DNA of 64,000 nucleotides, taken from Bacilli bacterium. GTDB taxonomy: Bacteria > Bacillota_I > Bacilli_A > RF39 > UBA660. Positions 1 through 7,561 of the stretch are shown piece by piece. Every line of letters begins with the position of its first letter. The first letter of the stretch is position 1. The notes below the pieces were generated by a model. The model did not search any database. It was not told the DNA's origin and was given only the letters and a program-made list of their open reading frames with translations. The DNA is taken from assembly GCA_017436345.1 (NCBI GenBank), contig JAFSDH010000009.1, positions 46,615-110,614 on the forward strand. Direction: 5' to 3'. The translations under genes and the position numbers were made by a program.

Positions 1-1
1 T

Positions 2-85
2 GACAGTGTTGAAAGTAAAGAAGATATTTTATCTGTAAATTCCGCTATTTTATCTAGCTATGAAGAATTAATTTTAGGAATATAA
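2..85 (+). CDS. C-terminal fragment of a gene running in from the left
   Basis: An open frame enters at base 2 and stops at TAA 83-85, encoding 27 residues that end in SSYEELILGI. A good intrinsic terminator follows at once, as expected at the end of a real gene. The fragment is too short to name. Its position upstream of the radC-mre region might suggest one of the usual neighbours (maf, folC, comC), but nothing in these residues supports any of them. Confidence 0.45.
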   Translation, partial: DSVESKEDILSVNSAILSSYEELILGI

Positions 86-116
86 AAAACAACGTTAAAT
101 AATGTTGTTTTTTTGT
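84..116 (+). terminator. Intrinsic terminator after the partial gene
   Basis: Stem AAAACAACGTT / AATGTTGTTTT (one G-T pair) with an AAAT loop, followed by a run of T. It isolates the pseudopilin gene at 159 from the upstream gene. Confidence 0.75.
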
Positions 117-158
117 TTTTTTATATGATAATATTAAATTGTAGAATAGGAGGCTTTT

Positions 159-806
159 ATGAAGAATAAGAAAGGTTTTACATTGATAGAGTTACTTGCG
201 GTAATTGTAATACTAGGACTTTTAATGGCAATAGCTATTCCTAGTGTAACAAAGTATATTACACAATCAAGAAAGAAGACATTAGTTAACAGTATTGATT
301 CATTTATCACAGCGGCTGCAACTGCTGTAAATAACAATGAGTTTGGTGCTTTATCTAATCAAGATGTTTCATACTATATTCCGGTTTCTAATAAGGCTGA
401 AGATTCATGTATTTCACTTGAAAAAGGTGGAACTGATCCGTTTGGAAATTGGAAAGAAGCATATGTAGTAGTTAACTATGATGCAGAAAGTTATAGTTAT
501 GATTATTATTTTACATTTATTGATGATGCTGGGTATGGAATGGAACTTACCAAAAGTGATGCTATTAAACCAAGTGGAGATGGACAAATTCTTAATCCAA
601 CAAGACTTGAGTTAACTAATGCTACTTCTAATAGAGTTACTGATGATAAAATTGAAATTGGAGATCAAGATACTGATCGAGGATATGTATCTGTCATTTT
701 ATTTTCACCAAGTATGGTATCAAAAACTGATGGAATGATGAATGTTACTCCAACCGTGGAAGCATGTAAAGCAAGTTCGTATTATACAGCTCAGTACGAA
801 ATATAA
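159..806 (+). CDS. Type IV pilin-like protein (pseudopilin 1)
   Basis: A 215-aa protein with a class III (prepilin) leader: six residues MKNKKG, then FTLIELLAVIVILGLL, the N-methylated hydrophobic helix of type IV pilins and competence/type II secretion pseudopilins, with the expected Glu at +5. Prepilin peptidase should cut after Gly6. The rest is a globular, Thr/Ser-rich extracellular domain with no recognised fold. The first ~148 residues are nearly identical to the pseudopilin at 7562-8677, and similarity stops abruptly after SGDGQ(I)xNPT; the C-terminus here is short and unrelated. RBS AGGAGG at 148-153. The gene is monocistronic between two terminators. No assembly ATPase or prepilin peptidase lies beside it. 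It could be a minor pilin of a system encoded elsewhere or a cargo of the Tad machinery at 18.7-23.4 kb. Confidence 0.8.
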   Translation: MKNKKGFTLIELLAVIVILGLLMAIAIPSVTKYITQSRKKTLVNSIDSFITAAATAVNNNEFGALSNQDVSYYIPVSNKAEDSCISLEKGGTDPFGNWKEAYVVVNYDAESYSYDYYFTFIDDAGYGMELTKSDAIKPSGDGQILNPTRLELTNATSNRVTDDKIEIGDQDTDRGYVSVILFSPSMVSKTDGMMNVTPTVEACKASSYYTAQYEI

Positions 807-832
807 GAAAGTCTAATGACTTTCTTTTTTTT
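807..832 (+). terminator. Intrinsic terminator of pseudopilin 1
   Basis: Perfect stem GAAAGTC / GACTTTC with a TAAT loop and a T tract, starting directly after the TAA stop. Confidence 0.85.
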
Positions 833-913
833 CGACATTTTTTTAACTTTTCTTTTTTTATACTTTATTTAGGAATATAAGAATTTAGTTTTAATAATAG
901 TATTGGTGAAGTT

Positions 914-1585
914 ATGATTAAAGATATTCCAATTAATGAAAGACCTCGTGAAAGAGCATTAAAATATGGTATTGAAAATTTATCTGATAGTGATCTTTTG
1001 TCAATTATATTAAGGACAGGTACTTTTTCTAAAGATGTTAAATTTTTATCATTAGAATTACTTAGTTTGGTTGGTGATATTTCATCTTTTAAAAATCTGA
1101 CTTTTAATAAATTATTAACTATTAAAGGAATTGGAAAAGTAAAAGCAATTGAAATATTATGTGTTGTTGAATTAAGTAAAAGGATTTATTTAAAAAAAGA
1201 TGATGTTTTAGTAAAAATTACTTGTTCTTTAGATGTAGTTAATTATTATAAAGATTTATTTTCAGATAAAAAACAAGAATTATTTTACTGCTTATATTTA
1301 AATAATAAAAATTATGTTATTGAAAGGAAATTATTATTTATGGGAACAATAAATAGAAGTATAGTACATCCAAGGGAAATCTTTAAGAATGCATATCTTT
1401 CAAGTGCATCTGGTATTATTTGTATTCATAATCATCCTAGTGGAGATATTAATCCTTCTTTAGAGGATAAAAAGCTTACTAAAGCTTTAGTAGATATTGG
1501 TAATATTCAAAATATACCTATACTTGATCATATTATTATTGGTAAAGATAATTATTTTAGTTTTATGGAGAATGATTTATTATGA
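914..1585 (+). CDS. radC: RadC / UPF0758 family JAB-domain protein
   Basis: 223 aa, typical family length. The N-terminal third has the helix-hairpin-helix region (IKGIGKVKAIEIL) found in UPF0758 proteins. The C-terminal two thirds is a JAB/MPN metalloprotease-fold domain with the zinc signature H172-N-H174-P-S-G and downstream D185 (HNHPSGDINPSLED). Despite the name, a role in DNA repair is not established for the family; a role tied to recombination or nucleic acids is often supposed. The ATG follows a weak GGTGA site at 905-909. The stop TGA overlaps the mreC start (ATGA), so the two are translationally coupled, and radC heads the radC-mreC-mreD-spoIVFA-spoIVFB run. radC next to mre genes is common in Bacillota. 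Confidence 0.92.
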   Translation: MIKDIPINERPRERALKYGIENLSDSDLLSIILRTGTFSKDVKFLSLELLSLVGDISSFKNLTFNKLLTIKGIGKVKAIEILCVVELSKRIYLKKDDVLVKITCSLDVVNYYKDLFSDKKQELFYCLYLNNKNYVIERKLLFMGTINRSIVHPREIFKNAYLSSASGIICIHNHPSGDINPSLEDKKLTKALVDIGNIQNIPILDHIIIGKDNYFSFMENDLL

Positions 1586-2316
1586 AGAAAAAAAGAAAAA
1601 AGAATCTTGATTCAAAATATAAGATTATTATAATTATGTTTATTTTAGTTATATTTTTAATAGTTATTACATTTTCTTTTAAAAATAATTTATTTATAAC
1701 TGATTCGATAAATAATATTTTTTATAATATGTTTCATGATTTAAATAATAAAAATGACATTATAGGTACTAATATAAATATGGAATTATTTAATGAAAAT
1801 ACGGAGTTAAAAAGACTTTTAAATATAGATAAATCTTTGTCTGATTTTGAAATTATTAATGGGGTTGTAATATCTAGAAATCCTTCATATTGGTTAGATG
1901 ATATTGTTGTCAATCGAGGAGTTAAAGATGGAATAGAAATAGGAATGAGTGTTGTTGTTAGTGAAGGAATTGTTGGATATGTTAGTGAAGTATATGAACA
2001 TTCTTCTAAAGTTACTTTGATAACTAGTTCTTCTTTTAATAATACTTCTGTAAAAATTAATAATATTAATTTAATTTTAGAGTATGACCACAATAATAAT
2101 TTAGTAGTTAATCAATTAGATAATTTCGATTCAATTAATGTAGGTGATATTGTTTTAACTAGTGGACTTACTGATAAGTATCCTGGTGGGATTACGATTG
2201 GTTATGTATCTAAAATAGAAGAAAATAATTATGGTACTGGAAAGATATTATACATATCTTTGTATTATGATATTAATTCAATTAGATATGTGTCATTTTT
2301 AAAGAGGTTAGTATGA
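1582..2316 (+). CDS. mreC: Rod shape-determining protein MreC
   Basis: 244 aa. A Lys-rich cytoplasmic N-terminus is followed by one membrane segment (about residues 12-32) and a short coiled region (NENTELKRLL), then the MreC beta-barrel domain with ISRNPSYWLDDIVVNRG and GMSVVVSEGIVGYV. MreC is a membrane-anchored extracellular scaffold of the elongasome that links MreB/RodA/PBP2 to lateral wall synthesis. It overlaps radC upstream and mreD downstream by four bases each. MreB is not in the window. Slightly shorter than the Bacillus protein but all domains are present. Confidence 0.93.
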   Translation: MKKKRKKNLDSKYKIIIIMFILVIFLIVITFSFKNNLFITDSINNIFYNMFHDLNNKNDIIGTNINMELFNENTELKRLLNIDKSLSDFEIINGVVISRNPSYWLDDIVVNRGVKDGIEIGMSVVVSEGIVGYVSEVYEHSSKVTLITSSSFNNTSVKINNINLILEYDHNNNLVVNQLDNFDSINVGDIVLTSGLTDKYPGGITIGYVSKIEENNYGTGKILYISLYYDINSIRYVSFLKRLV

Positions 2317-2768
2317 AGAAGATAGTTTTTATTTTATTATCTATTACTTTTATTTTAGATAGTTTAATTCTTTATTTTATCCCTTTTTCTTTTAATAATA
2401 TTTATATTTTCCCAATGTTTTTTTTAACTACTATGTTTATATTATTAAAGTATATTTCTAAAGATAATTATTATATATTTATATTATTTATTATCTTATA
2501 TAGTACTTTAGTTTTAAATAATTTATTATTAGGTATTATTTTGTTTATTATTACATATTTTATTAATAAAAATCTTTTTATTAATAATGTAGTAAAGATA
2601 TTAGTTCTTCTATTTATTTATGATTTATTATTGTATTTAATATTAGTACTTTTTAATAAAATAGAATTTAATTTTAGTTTTTATATTTATAAGATAATTA
2701 GATCTTTTTTTATAAATTTTATTTATATATTTTTATTTAATTTAGTTCTAAAAAATAAATACTCTTAA
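2313..2768 (+). CDS. mreD: Rod shape-determining protein MreD
   Basis: 151 aa, almost entirely hydrophobic, with about five predicted membrane segments and no soluble domain. MreD sequences are poorly conserved; the call rests on topology, length and position directly behind mreC (ATGA overlap) and before spoIVFA/spoIVFB, the same neighbourhood as in Bacillus subtilis apart from the missing minCD. It acts in the membrane with MreC in the elongation complex. RBS AGAGG lies inside the mreC end. Confidence 0.82.
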   Translation: MKKIVFILLSITFILDSLILYFIPFSFNNIYIFPMFFLTTMFILLKYISKDNYYIFILFIILYSTLVLNNLLLGIILFIITYFINKNLFINNVVKILVLLFIYDLLLYLILVLFNKIEFNFSFYIYKIIRSFFINFIYIFLFNLVLKNKYS

Positions 2769-2790
2769 TAATTTATATTGAGGTGAAAAT

Positions 2791-3369
2791 ATGGATTATA
2801 CTACTAGTAAGTTCTTAAAAAAGAAGAAAGAAAAAAGTATCTTTAAATCTTTTTTTAATAAACTATTTATATGCATTTTATTATTTTTAATATTAATGAT
2901 TGTGGTAAAAAAAGATCCTAATTTAAAAGAGAAGATACATTCTTTTATTTTTGAAAATAATATATCATTTTCTAGTTTTAAGTCTTTTTATGACGATACT
3001 TTAGGAGGAGTTCTTCCTTTTGATAATGTAGTTGTATCTGAACCTGTATCTGTTTTTAGTGAGAATATTAGTTATAAAGAAAAGAGTGACTATAATGATG
3101 GTGTTAAATTAGTAGTTGATGATAATTATTTAGTTCCTGTGATAGAAAGTGGTATTGTTGTATATATAGGGGAAAAAGATAAATATGGGTATACTATTAT
3201 TGTCCAACAAAATGATGGAGTAGATGCTTGGTATAGTAATATTAGTAGTAATGTAGAGTTGTATGACTATGTTGAAAAGGGAAGTTTACTTGGAGAATCT
3301 AGTTCTAATAATATATATTTATATTTTCAAAAGAATGGTGAATTTATTGATTATAAAACGTATATTTAA
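2791..3369 (+). CDS. spoIVFA: SpoIVFA-like membrane protein with degenerate LytM/M23 domain
   Basis: 192 aa. A basic N-terminus (KFLKKKKEKSIFK) precedes one membrane segment (about residues 28-46), then a linker and a C-terminal M23/LytM-like beta domain (VPVIESGIVVYIGEKDKYGY, IIVQQNDGVDAWYSN). Where active M23 peptidases have an H-x-H motif, this protein reads DAWYSN, so it should lack zinc peptidase activity. SpoIVFA of Bacillus has the same layout and holds and inhibits the pro-sigma-K protease SpoIVFB in the outer forespore membrane. The overlap with the downstream SpoIVFB gene strongly supports this identity. RBS GAGGTGA. What is seen is a degenerate LytM anchor protein; the sporulation role is inferred from context. 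Confidence 0.75.
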   Translation: MDYTTSKFLKKKKEKSIFKSFFNKLFICILLFLILMIVVKKDPNLKEKIHSFIFENNISFSSFKSFYDDTLGGVLPFDNVVVSEPVSVFSENISYKEKSDYNDGVKLVVDDNYLVPVIESGIVVYIGEKDKYGYTIIVQQNDGVDAWYSNISSNVELYDYVEKGSLLGESSSNNIYLYFQKNGEFIDYKTYI

Positions 3370-4093
3370 GAAGATTCATATTGATTCTTCTTTTTATTTT
3401 TTTATATTTTTATCTTGTTTAAGTGCTAATTTTAAGAATTTTATTTTATTTTTATCAATTATTATTATTCATGAACTAGGACATGTATTGATGGGATTAT
3501 TTCTTGGATGGAAATTAGATAAGATATCTATATATCCGTATGGTGGAGTAACAAAGTTTAATGAGGATATAAATAAAAGGTTAATAGAGGAATTACTTAT
3601 TTTATTAAGTGGTCCATTTTTACAATTATTATATTTTTTTATTTATTATTATATATTTAGAGATGATTATTTTAAGTATTATAATATATCTATTTTAATA
3701 TTTAATTTACTTCCTATATATCCTCTTGATGGTGGGAAAATTTTAAATATTATTTTATCTTATTTTTTATCTTTTAGACTGAGTTATTATTTATCTATTA
3801 TTATTTCTATTGTTATTTCTTTTTTATTTATATTTTTTTCTATTACAAGAAATTATACTTTTAATCTTATTCTTATGTTTTTAATAGTTATTTCTAAGGT
3901 ATTAATTGAAGTAAAAAAACGAAGATATTATTTTAATAAATTTTTATTAGAAAGATATATTAATAAATATAATTTTAAGAAAGTTAAAAATGTTTCTTCA
4001 ATAAAAAAAATGATGCGAGATAAAAGACACATCATTTATAGTAATAATAAGTATTATACTGAAAAAGATTTTTTAAAGAAATTATATCGATAA
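3335..4093 (+). CDS. spoIVFB: SpoIVFB-like intramembrane metalloprotease (site-2 protease family)
   Basis: About 252 aa from the chosen ATG; an in-frame start at 3263 would lie deep inside spoIVFA. It is a polytopic membrane protein with the zinc motif HELGH in a hydrophobic segment and the second conserved site NLLPIYPLDGGK, the M50B hallmark. In Bacillus SpoIVFB cleaves the pro-sequence of sigma-K within the membrane; sigK with an intact pro-sequence is present at 6805-7500. No clear RBS is seen, so translation is probably coupled to spoIVFA (about 35-bp overlap); the TTG at 3347 is an alternative start. The 3' end overlaps the convergent thymidine kinase gene by 12 bases. Confidence 0.85.
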   Translation: MVNLLIIKRIFKKIHIDSSFYFFIFLSCLSANFKNFILFLSIIIIHELGHVLMGLFLGWKLDKISIYPYGGVTKFNEDINKRLIEELLILLSGPFLQLLYFFIYYYIFRDDYFKYYNISILIFNLLPIYPLDGGKILNIILSYFLSFRLSYYLSIIISIVISFLFIFFSITRNYTFNLILMFLIVISKVLIEVKKRRYYFNKFLLERYINKYNFKKVKNVSSIKKMMRDKRHIIYSNNKYYTEKDFLKKLYR

Positions 4094-4726
4094 CGATATT
4101 TGTTCTTTATCATTTTCCATTAATTTTTGAATTTTATTTTTATCTATTTTTTTTATATATTTTATATAACATTTTCCACATAGAGGAACGTATTCAATAT
4201 TATCATGAGCTCCATCAATAACATTTTGTTCTCCTGTTGAAACATATTTTCCGTTTACTTTACGAGCGTTAAATCTAGCTTTTTTCCCACAATTACAAAT
4301 TGTTTCTAGTTCTTTCATAGAATCACATAGTTCAAGTAATCTTTTAGAACCTGGAAAACTATTAGTTTTAAAGTCACTTTTTAATCCAAAACAAATAACT
4401 GGGATATCAAGGATTTTGGTTATGTACCATAATTCTTCTATTTGTGATGGTGTAAGAAATTGTGCTTCATCAACTAAGATACATTCTGTATTTTTTATTT
4501 TTTTAGAATATTTTTTTTGAAGAATAGGTTCATCTATCTTTAAAACAATATCAACTTGTCTTTTAGGACCAATTCTAGATACTAGAAAATCATCACCTTT
4601 TGTATCTACTTCTGATTTTAGTAAAAGAATATTTCTATTATTTTCAGTATAATTATGTGCGACTTGAAGTAACATCATACTTTTACCTGAATTCATTGCT
4701 CCATATCTAAATTCTAATTTTGCCAT
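4082..4726 (-). CDS. tdk: Thymidine kinase (type II)
   Basis: 214 aa from the ATG that reads MAKLEFRYGAMNSGKS. P-loop GAMNSGKS phosphorylates thymidine to dTMP with ATP; the DEAQF Walker B motif, the lid/thymidine loop (VNGKYVSTGEQ) and a structural zinc site (CNCGKK ... CGKCY) are all visible, as in the tetrameric TK1-like family. A GTG nine bases upstream falls inside the RBS (GGGGAGTG on the minus strand), so the downstream ATG is preferred. It is the only convincing minus-strand gene in the window and overlaps spoIVFB tail to tail. It serves pyrimidine salvage in the cytoplasm. Confidence 0.94.
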   Translation of the reverse strand: MAKLEFRYGAMNSGKSMMLLQVAHNYTENNRNILLLKSEVDTKGDDFLVSRIGPKRQVDIVLKIDEPILQKKYSKKIKNTECILVDEAQFLTPSQIEELWYITKILDIPVICFGLKSDFKTNSFPGSKRLLELCDSMKELETICNCGKKARFNARKVNGKYVSTGEQNVIDGAHDNIEYVPLCGKCYIKYIKKIDKNKIQKLMENDKEQISLSI

Positions 4727-4749
4727 TTTCAACACTCCCCATATTCTTA

Positions 4750-4777
4750 ATTATAAATCTTTTTTGTTTTTTGTAAA
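4750..4777 (-). promoter_or_regulatory. Sigma-A promoter for tdk
   Basis: On the minus strand TTTACA (4772-4777) and TATAAT (4750-4755) are separated by 16 bp, with a start expected just upstream of the GGGGAGTG ribosome site. Confidence 0.6.
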
Positions 4778-4793
4778 TAATTTTAAAAAAATT

Positions 4794-4821
4794 TTGTTTT
4801 TTGCATAAATATTATTATAAT
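4794..4821 (+). promoter_or_regulatory. Sigma-A promoter for murE
   Basis: TTGTTT (4794-4799), 16-bp spacer and TATAAT (4816-4821); the expected start lies about 15 bases before murE, upstream of GGTGAT at 4835-4840. Confidence 0.55.
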
Positions 4822-4844
4822 GATATTAAGAAGATGGTGATAAC

Positions 4845-6266
4845 ATGAAAAATTTAAATGAATTATATGATTGTAATTATGATTGTATGGTTAAAGGCAT
4901 AAAGACTAATTCTAAAGAAATAGAAGAAGGAGATATGTTTGTTTGTATAAAAGGGGTTAAAGAAGATAGACATAATTATATTATGGAAGCTATTGAAAAA
5001 GGCTGTAGTTGTTTAATTGTTGAAAGAGGTAATAATTATAGTGTTCCATTTATTACTGTTAAAGATACTAATAAAGAACTTGGAAATGTTAGTAAGAAGT
5101 TTTATGGCTATGATGATAGTTTAAAGATAATTGGTATTACTGGTACAGATGGAAAAACGACAACTTCATTATCAATTAGAGATATGCTAGATGATTGTGG
5201 TTATATAGGCACTAATGGAATAAAGAGTAATAAGCTTAATTTGGATACGAATAATACTACTCCTGATTTAGATTTATTATATAAATATCTGGCATCTTTT
5301 AAAAAAGAAAATTTAAATTATGTTAGTATGGAAGTTTCAAGTGAAGGTCTATTACATAATCGAGTATATGGTATTAATTTTGATATTGGTGTTTTAACTA
5401 ATATTAGTGAAGATCATTTAAATGTGCATAAGACTCTTACTAATTATATAGATTCTAAAATAAAATTATTTAAAAATATTAAAGAATCAGGATATGCAGT
5501 TTTAAATAGAGATGATCGTTTTTATGATAAGTTTGAAGAAAATTGTAAGTGTAATATTTTTAGTTATGGTAAAGATAAAAATAGTGATTTAAGAATTGAA
5601 AGAATTAAAGAAAGAGATGATGGTACTTATATTCAGTTCGAATATAAAGATAAGATGTATTCTGTAACTTCTAGTTTAAAGGGAGAATATAATGTATATA
5701 ATTTGATGGCATCTATTAGTGTACTTGTATGTTTAGGTTTTGATATAAAGGATATTATTGAAAAAGTAAAAAATATAAAACAAGTAGATGGTAGATGTGA
5801 AATATTTGATATAAATAATTTTAAAGTAGTTTTAGATTATGCTCATACGGAAAATGGTTTACGAAGTATTCTTACTTATTTAAATAAAATAAAGAAAAAT
5901 AGAATTATAACTGTTACTGGTAGTGCTGGTGGTAGAGAAAAAGAAAAAAGACGTGGTATGGGAGAAGTAGTCCAAGAATTATCAGATTTAGTTATTTATA
6001 CAATGGATGATCCTAGATATGAAAGTGTTTCTGATATTATTAATGATATGATAGTTGACGATAAAGATAATTATATGATTGTTGAAGATAGGAAAGAAGC
6101 TATTGATAAAGCTATATCTTTAGCTAAGAAAAATGATATTATTCTAATTGCTGGTAAGGGAAGAGATAATTATATGGCAATTGAAGATAAGAAGATTAAA
6201 TATTCTGATTATGATGTTATAGAAAGGTATATAAAAAATGGAGTTAAGAAGCGCAATCGAAAGTAG
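4845..6266 (+). CDS. murE: UDP-MurNAc-tripeptide synthetase (MurE)
   Basis: 473 aa, three-domain Mur ligase. The N-terminal uridine-nucleotide domain has TNSKEIEEGDMFVCIKG. The central ATPase domain has the P-loop GTDGKTT (residues 100-106), the substrate stretch TNNTTPDLDLL and MEVSSEGL. The C-terminal domain has DYAHTENGL and GSAGGREKEKR. MurE adds the third stem-peptide residue to UDP-MurNAc-L-Ala-D-Glu in the cytoplasm. The amino-acid specificity loop reads DDPR (388-391) where meso-DAP enzymes usually have DNPR; the Arg favours diaminopimelate, but the first Asn is replaced, so specificity is not certain. It has its own promoter and overlaps the nitroreductase gene by 29 bases. Confidence 0.9.
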   Translation: MKNLNELYDCNYDCMVKGIKTNSKEIEEGDMFVCIKGVKEDRHNYIMEAIEKGCSCLIVERGNNYSVPFITVKDTNKELGNVSKKFYGYDDSLKIIGITGTDGKTTTSLSIRDMLDDCGYIGTNGIKSNKLNLDTNNTTPDLDLLYKYLASFKKENLNYVSMEVSSEGLLHNRVYGINFDIGVLTNISEDHLNVHKTLTNYIDSKIKLFKNIKESGYAVLNRDDRFYDKFEENCKCNIFSYGKDKNSDLRIERIKERDDGTYIQFEYKDKMYSVTSSLKGEYNVYNLMASISVLVCLGFDIKDIIEKVKNIKQVDGRCEIFDINNFKVVLDYAHTENGLRSILTYLNKIKKNRIITVTGSAGGREKEKRRGMGEVVQELSDLVIYTMDDPRYESVSDIINDMIVDDKDNYMIVEDRKEAIDKAISLAKKNDIILIAGKGRDNYMAIEDKKIKYSDYDVIERYIKNGVKKRNRK

Positions 6267-6768
6267 AAGAAGTATTAGAAAATATAAAAGTGATAAGATT
6301 GATAATGAAATAATTTTAGAAATTATAAAAGAAGCTACTCATGCTGCTAGCGGTCACAATCGTCAACCTTGGAAAGTTAAAATAGTTAATGATTTAGAAA
6401 AAGAGAAAATTGCAAATACTCTATATGAGAAGTTTAAAGATGTTAAAGGACATACTGCACCGCATACAGCTAGTGTTATTAGAGAAATACCTAATTTAGT
6501 AGTTGTTTATTTGGATAGCGATGATGAACGTTTTAGAGAGATAGATATTTTGTCAATTGGTGGTATGATTGATGAAATACTTCTTTTGGCTGAAGAAAAA
6601 GAAATAGGTACTTTATGGATTGCTAATACTAATTTGATTAAAGATGAAATAAAAAATATAACTAATGTTAATTTGGAGACTATTTCTTGTATTGGATTTG
6701 GTTTAAAAGATCAGTTTCCTAGTAAAAGACCAAGAAAAGATTTTAGTGATATTGTTATAAATAATTAA
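6238..6768 (+). CDS. Nitroreductase-family FMN oxidoreductase
   Basis: 176 aa. The N-terminal AIESRRSIRKYK motif binds the FMN phosphate; ASGHNRQPW and the late GTLWIAN stretch are typical of the nitroreductase/flavin-reductase fold, which works as a dimer using NAD(P)H. The true substrate cannot be read from sequence. The start overlaps the end of murE by 29 bp, which implies co-transcription; no other in-frame ATG preserves the SRRSIRKY motif. Confidence 0.85.
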   Translation: MELRSAIESRRSIRKYKSDKIDNEIILEIIKEATHAASGHNRQPWKVKIVNDLEKEKIANTLYEKFKDVKGHTAPHTASVIREIPNLVVVYLDSDDERFREIDILSIGGMIDEILLLAEEKEIGTLWIANTNLIKDEIKNITNVNLETISCIGFGLKDQFPSKRPRKDFSDIVINN

Positions 6769-6804
6769 AATAAAGAAAACATATAATTAACTGGAGTTGA
6801 TTAT

Positions 6805-7500
6805 ATGTTTTTTAAGTTACTAGAGTTATTTAGATCTTTTTTTATGTTTACAGGGAGTTATTCTAATAATGTTTTTTATGATCCTTTGAGTAGTGAAGAA
6901 GAGGAAAAATATATAAAGTTAATGTTGATGGGGGATAAAGATGCACGAAATAAATTAATTGAACACAATTTAAGATTAGTTGCACATATTGTTAAGAAAT
7001 TTGATTCTAAAAGTATTGATCAAGATGATTTAATTAGTATAGGTACCATTGGATTAATAAAAGGAGTTGATTCTTATTCTTTAAAACATGGTACGAAGAT
7101 AACTACTTATTGTGCTAGATGCATAGAAAATGAAATACTTATGTATTTTAGAAGTAATAATAAAAATGAAAAAAATATATCTTTGAATGAGCCGATTGGA
7201 TTTGATAAAGATGGTAATGAGATAACAGTGATGGATGTTTTAAAATTACCTAGTCCTGATTTTGCTCTTGATATTCAGACTAAAGATAATATTTTATTAT
7301 TAAAGAAATATATAGAAATATTAAATGATAGAGAAAGAGAAATAATTATAAAAAGATATGGTTTGGATAATAATCAAGAACTTACTCAAAAAGCGATTGC
7401 TAAAGAGTTAAATATTTCAAGAAGTTATGTATCAAGAATAGAAAAAAGAGCACTTACTAAAATATTTAGAGAATTTATGAAAGAAAATAATAAGAAATAA
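6805..7500 (+). CDS. sigK: Sporulation sigma factor sigma-K with pro-sequence
   Basis: 231 aa. NKLIEHNLRLVAHIVKKF, DLISIGTIGLIKG and YCARCIENEILMYFR (region 2), ISLNEPIGFDKDGNEITVMD and a region 4 helix-turn-helix (LNISRSYVSRIEKRAL) match sigma-K/sigma-E type factors. The hydrophobic N-terminus followed by TGSYSNNVFYDPLSSEEE aligns with the Bacillus pro-sigma-K pro-sequence (LVSYVKNNAFPQPLS), so cleavage is expected between Ser18 and Tyr19 by SpoIVFB (3335-4093). The gene is continuous, not split by a skin element. RBS CTGGAG. Sigma-K drives late mother-cell genes (coat, cortex). Function assigned by family; activation by SpoIVFB is inferred. Confidence 0.88.
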   Translation: MFFKLLELFRSFFMFTGSYSNNVFYDPLSSEEEEKYIKLMLMGDKDARNKLIEHNLRLVAHIVKKFDSKSIDQDDLISIGTIGLIKGVDSYSLKHGTKITTYCARCIENEILMYFRSNNKNEKNISLNEPIGFDKDGNEITVMDVLKLPSPDFALDIQTKDNILLLKKYIEILNDREREIIIKRYGLDNNQELTQKAIAKELNISRSYVSRIEKRALTKIFREFMKENNKK

Positions 7501-7506
7501 TATATG

Positions 7507-7535
7507 TTGACCAGCCTGCAGCTATATGTGATAAT
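7507..7535 (+). promoter_or_regulatory. Sigma-A promoter for pseudopilin 2
   Basis: TTGACC (7507-7512), 17-bp spacer and extended -10 TGTGATAAT (-10 at 7530-7535), 12 bases before the RBS AGAGGATG. Confidence 0.7.
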
Positions 7536-7561
7536 TTATATAGATAATAGAGGATGATTTT

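Noticed and set aside
3263..3334. Upstream start for spoIVFB
   Set aside because: It would overlap more than 100 bases of spoIVFA and add residues not matching the family N-terminus; no RBS there.
6759..6787. Sigma-E-like promoter (AATAATT, 14 bp, CATATAAT) before sigK
   Set aside because: Transcription would begin at about 6794, inside or after the GGAG ribosome site at 6792-6795, leaving no usable leader.
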